Origin: Isoetes taiwanensis
Lineage: Eukaryota; Streptophyta; Lycopodiopsida; Isoetales; Isoetaceae
Reading direction: 5' to 3'
Length of the DNA: 64,000 nucleotides
Assembly: GCA_021234155.1 (NCBI GenBank)
Contig: JAJEKV010000072.1
Coordinates: forward strand, 2,542,436-2,606,435
Below are positions 61,750 to 64,000 of this stretch, one piece after another (within the stretch, counting starts at the first letter, position 1; each line of letters starts with the position of its first letter). The notes under the pieces were generated by a model. The model was not told where the DNA came from. It did not search any database and was given only the letters and a program-made list of their open reading frames with translations. The position numbers were made by a program, and so were the translations under genes.

Positions 61750-62055
61750 TCCTCGTTTGTGGGGTATGCATGTACAAGTTTTTGTATACTATATATTAAA
61801 GTTTGCAAAATACTATAAGGTTTGAAAAAATGTACTTAATGGTGTTAATTTTGTACATGTATTGTAAATTTTTTGGGGCTCTCGCTGCCCTACGTAACCC
61901 CCCGTGTGAATATGCACCCAAACCAAAGGGGGTTTAAGGGGGATTTTAATTTAAATGTGTCAAATGCAATGGTTTGTGTTAATAATGTTAATGGTAGTTG
62001 TGTGTTAATGGTTTGTGTTAACTAAAAAAATTTTTGGCCCCTTCGGGGCCTTAAG
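61750..62055 (+). repeat. Dispersed repeat family B, copy on the plus strand
   Basis: Contains TGTGGGGTATGCA, GCAAAATACTATAAG, GGGGCTCTCGC, CCCCCGTGTGAATATGCACC, AAGGGGGATTTTAATTTAA and a terminal hairpin GGCCCCTTCGGGGCC at 62036-62050. It is the reverse complement of 8745-9050 along its length and matches the right arm 9122-9240 directly. Confidence 0.8.
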
Positions 62056-62476
62056 GATGGTGTAGGGGTGCATGTAATATCGTGCATGGAGTTTCCTTAG
62101 TGCATATGAATCACAATAGAAAATGGTAGTAGAGCTAAAAACAAGCCATTACATTCGAAGCCCTAATATTAAGTGTGACATAATACCATGATAGATAATA
62201 GACAAATGGTAACACATTTAAAAAACAGAAAACATTAGTTCAAGACCAAATCTGAAAAGAACAAGTGCAGCAACAAAACTAAGAATTTAGAAACATGCTA
62301 ACAATGACAAGATGACCATCATGGAAATTTCTGTTTCTGTAAATTTTTTGCCTATAAAATGAACCACCCGGGAAGTAAGTCAAATCACAATAACTGATAC
62401 CTACCTTCTTCAAGCTACATATTCCATATACTGGATACAATTGGTTACCCAAGACAATATGTACTAAGAATACTGC

Positions 62477-62893
62477 TTGCAAAACAAAGCATCTTCATGG
62501 CTTCCTGACCGTCGCCAATTTACCTACAAAGAGCTCAAGCTTGCAACAAACAATTTCAACAAAAATGAGATACTAGGGGAAGGAGGATATGGCTGTGTTT
62601 TTAAGGGATTTATTGAAGGTGGTGAACCTGTAGCCGTGAAAAAGATCATCAAAAAAATGCAAACAGAGTGAAAAATACATGATGGCAGAGGCAGACATAA
62701 TGGGCAGACTTAATAACCCTAATTTGGTTGAGCTCAAAGGCTGGTGTTACCACAGTGGAGCACTGCTACTAGTCTATGAATACCTTCAAAATGGCAGCCT
62801 AGATGATCATTTATTCAATGAAGAAATAAATCTGCCATGGCAAAGAAGATACAATATTCTGAAAGGATTAGCATCTGCCACAATCTACGGATA
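62477..62893 (+). pseudogene. Receptor-like protein kinase fragment, truncated and frameshifted
   Basis: The frame from 62477 reads RRQFTYKELKLATNNFNKNE, ILGEGGYGCVFKG (glycine-rich loop) and PVAVKKI (ATP-binding Lys), then stops at TGA near 62669. A shifted frame continues SEKYMMAEADIMGRLNNPNL (helix C Glu), VELKGWCYHSGALLLVYEYL (hinge) and NGSLDDHL, ending at LKGLASA near 62880. HRD and DFG motifs, and all of the C-lobe, are missing. It resembles the kinase domain of plant receptor-like kinases. It ends exactly where the duplicated segment at 62880 begins, so truncation came from a rearrangement. Confidence 0.88.
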
Positions 62894-62990
62894 TCTTTGA
62901 TCCCCAAGAATTTGAATGTCTTTGCAAAATTTTATATAACCTAAGACTCTATTATATCAGACCCTAGAATTCAAATGAATATGTATACCT
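62880..62990. repeat. Direct repeat of about 105 bp, copy 1
   Basis: CAATCTACGGATATCTTTGA, CTTTGCAAAATTTTATATAA and ACTCTATTATATC match 63654-63756 with only a few indels. This copy links the kinase fragment to the hexosaminidase end. Confidence 0.93.
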
Positions 62991-63002
62991 CTCCACCCAG
63001 AA

Positions 63003-64000
63003 CTAGTTCTTTCTCCTTCTTACTAAGCCCCCTGCCGTGATGTCAAAATCATAAATGTTCTGCCATGTCTTAAATGGATTACACCATGATCCACCATCTC
63101 CTCCATTTTCCATTGTATCATACTGGCTGTCATTGCCCAGAAATCCTCCATGACCACAGTCTAAATAGTAGAAATCATTTGAAGAAACTATAGCTCTGTA
63201 ACTTTTGCCCGATTGATGGTTTTGTCTTTGCTCAATCAGGCACTCCAAGTTTGAATAATGGTGGAGGATTTTGGAAGCAAAGAAGAGCTTGCATTTATAC
63301 GCACCAAGCAATATATCTTCCCATAAACAACCATCTTGCTATGGCTGGTGATTTTAGGGTAAGTGTTTTTGATGAGCGTGTCTAACAAATATCGCAGATT
63401 CTTTGGAGCCCGCCCTAGCCTTGTTACAAGCTTCGGCTATGGCTTGATCTGTTTCCGGCATCTTTGGAGCTACCTCATCTCCTCCAGGCATGAAAAAAAC
63501 TCTCTCGGAAATAGATCTCCTATGGCGTCTATGACATTCTTGACCCTTGTGTATGTTTTCGGTTTAGAGGATTAAGCTGGCACAGTCGGCTCGAAGCCAT
63601 TCTTTTCGCTCCATGGTTTTGAAGAATCAAACCAAAATTCATTACGCAAGTCACAATCTACGGATATCTTTGATCCCCAAGATTTGAATGTCTTTGCAAA
63701 ATTTTTTATATAACCTAAGACTCTATTATATCGGACCCTAGAAATCAAATGAATATACGGAGCATCGATTTACGGTATTACCCTAACTCCGACGGATCGT
63801 GCATAGCTGATAATCTTCTTCACATCTGCCGGAGGATAATCGCGTGGCGGGAACCGTAAGAGCCTTTTGACGCAGTCCGCTCGGCCGAAATATGAATGGG
63901 AAAAGGCTGTGAATCCGTGATGTGCCAATGAAAAACATTAAGCTCGTCATTAGAGAATGCGCTGCTTGAGGGGGTAAAAATTTCTAGATGTATCAAGAAG
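63003..64000 (-). pseudogene. Beta-N-acetylhexosaminidase (GH20) pseudogene, continues beyond the window
   Basis: The minus strand, from the window edge, reads [18 protein letters not shown] and [22 protein letters not shown]-stop-IDAP follows, with a TAA at 63772-63770 where the family has Glu. Then come RNEFWFDSSKPW, KTYTRVKNVIDAIGDLFPRE, GGDEV (63485-63471, the catalytic Asp-Glu pair of GH20), FYYLDCGHGGFLGNDSQYD, GGSWCNPFKTWQNIYDFDIT and ELVLGGEV. The order matches plant HEXO enzymes, which trim terminal GlcNAc/GalNAc from N-glycans. At least one stop and several frame changes (for example beside the A-rich run at 63493-63499) show it is dead. The ALW normally after GGEV is lost at the repeat junction near 62990. 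Confidence 0.88.
63654..63756. repeat. Direct repeat of about 105 bp, copy 2
   Basis: Second copy of the segment above. It lies inside the hexosaminidase pseudogene, between the VIPxIDAP region and RNEFWFDSSKPW. Confidence 0.93.

Overview
This window is nuclear DNA of a land plant. Spliced genes with GT-AG introns, plant-type LINEs and Ty3/gypsy elements, a plant-type MATE transporter, a receptor-like kinase and a plant-type beta-hexosaminidase all point that way. The only clearly intact host gene is a 15-exon CFAP58 gene, a ciliary/flagellar coiled-coil protein. That argues against a flowering plant and for a lineage with swimming sperm. A fern or lycophyte seems most likely given the transposon-rich spacing; bryophyte, cycad or Ginkgo cannot be excluded from sequence alone.

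Layout. 1-4562: two decayed LINEs in convergent orientation. 6160-11102: an LTR unit (probably a solo LTR carrying nested repeats) with a 5-bp target duplication. 11743-14040: a TIR element with an internal array of about 29-bp repeats. 14300-15654: a gag pseudogene split by an (AGAT)n tract. 16110-19010: a minus-strand Ty3/gypsy chromovirus pol remnant. 19763-28557: a nearly complete 8.8-kb Mutator-like element (MULE), the most interesting object here. 28558-43640: mostly non-coding, with tandem duplications, a MATE pseudogene, a long (AAT)n tract and a third LINE. 43650-49348: CFAP58. 49620-50930: a local tandem repeat with a nested MITE. 55436-58382: a second solo LTR with a 5-bp target duplication. 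59530-62060: gypsy RT debris and a second copy of a dispersed repeat family. 62477-64000: a truncated receptor-like kinase joined to a beta-hexosaminidase pseudogene.

The MULE has about 0.22-0.24-kb terminal inverted repeats and a perfect 9-bp target duplication. It encodes a three-exon MURA-type transposase (minus) and a five-exon Ulp1-type cysteine protease with a C2H2-like finger (plus). The genes converge on an array of about 30 copies of a GGTGTTTCTGGCCA-like word. That word resembles half of a perfect 26-bp palindrome inside the TIR. A smaller array lies upstream of the protease gene. MULEs carrying Ulp1-like genes are known from flowering plants (Kaonashi type). The shared TIR/array word and the array between two convergent genes are the parts I cannot match to a described system. 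Both genes carry frame breaks, so this copy may not be autonomous.
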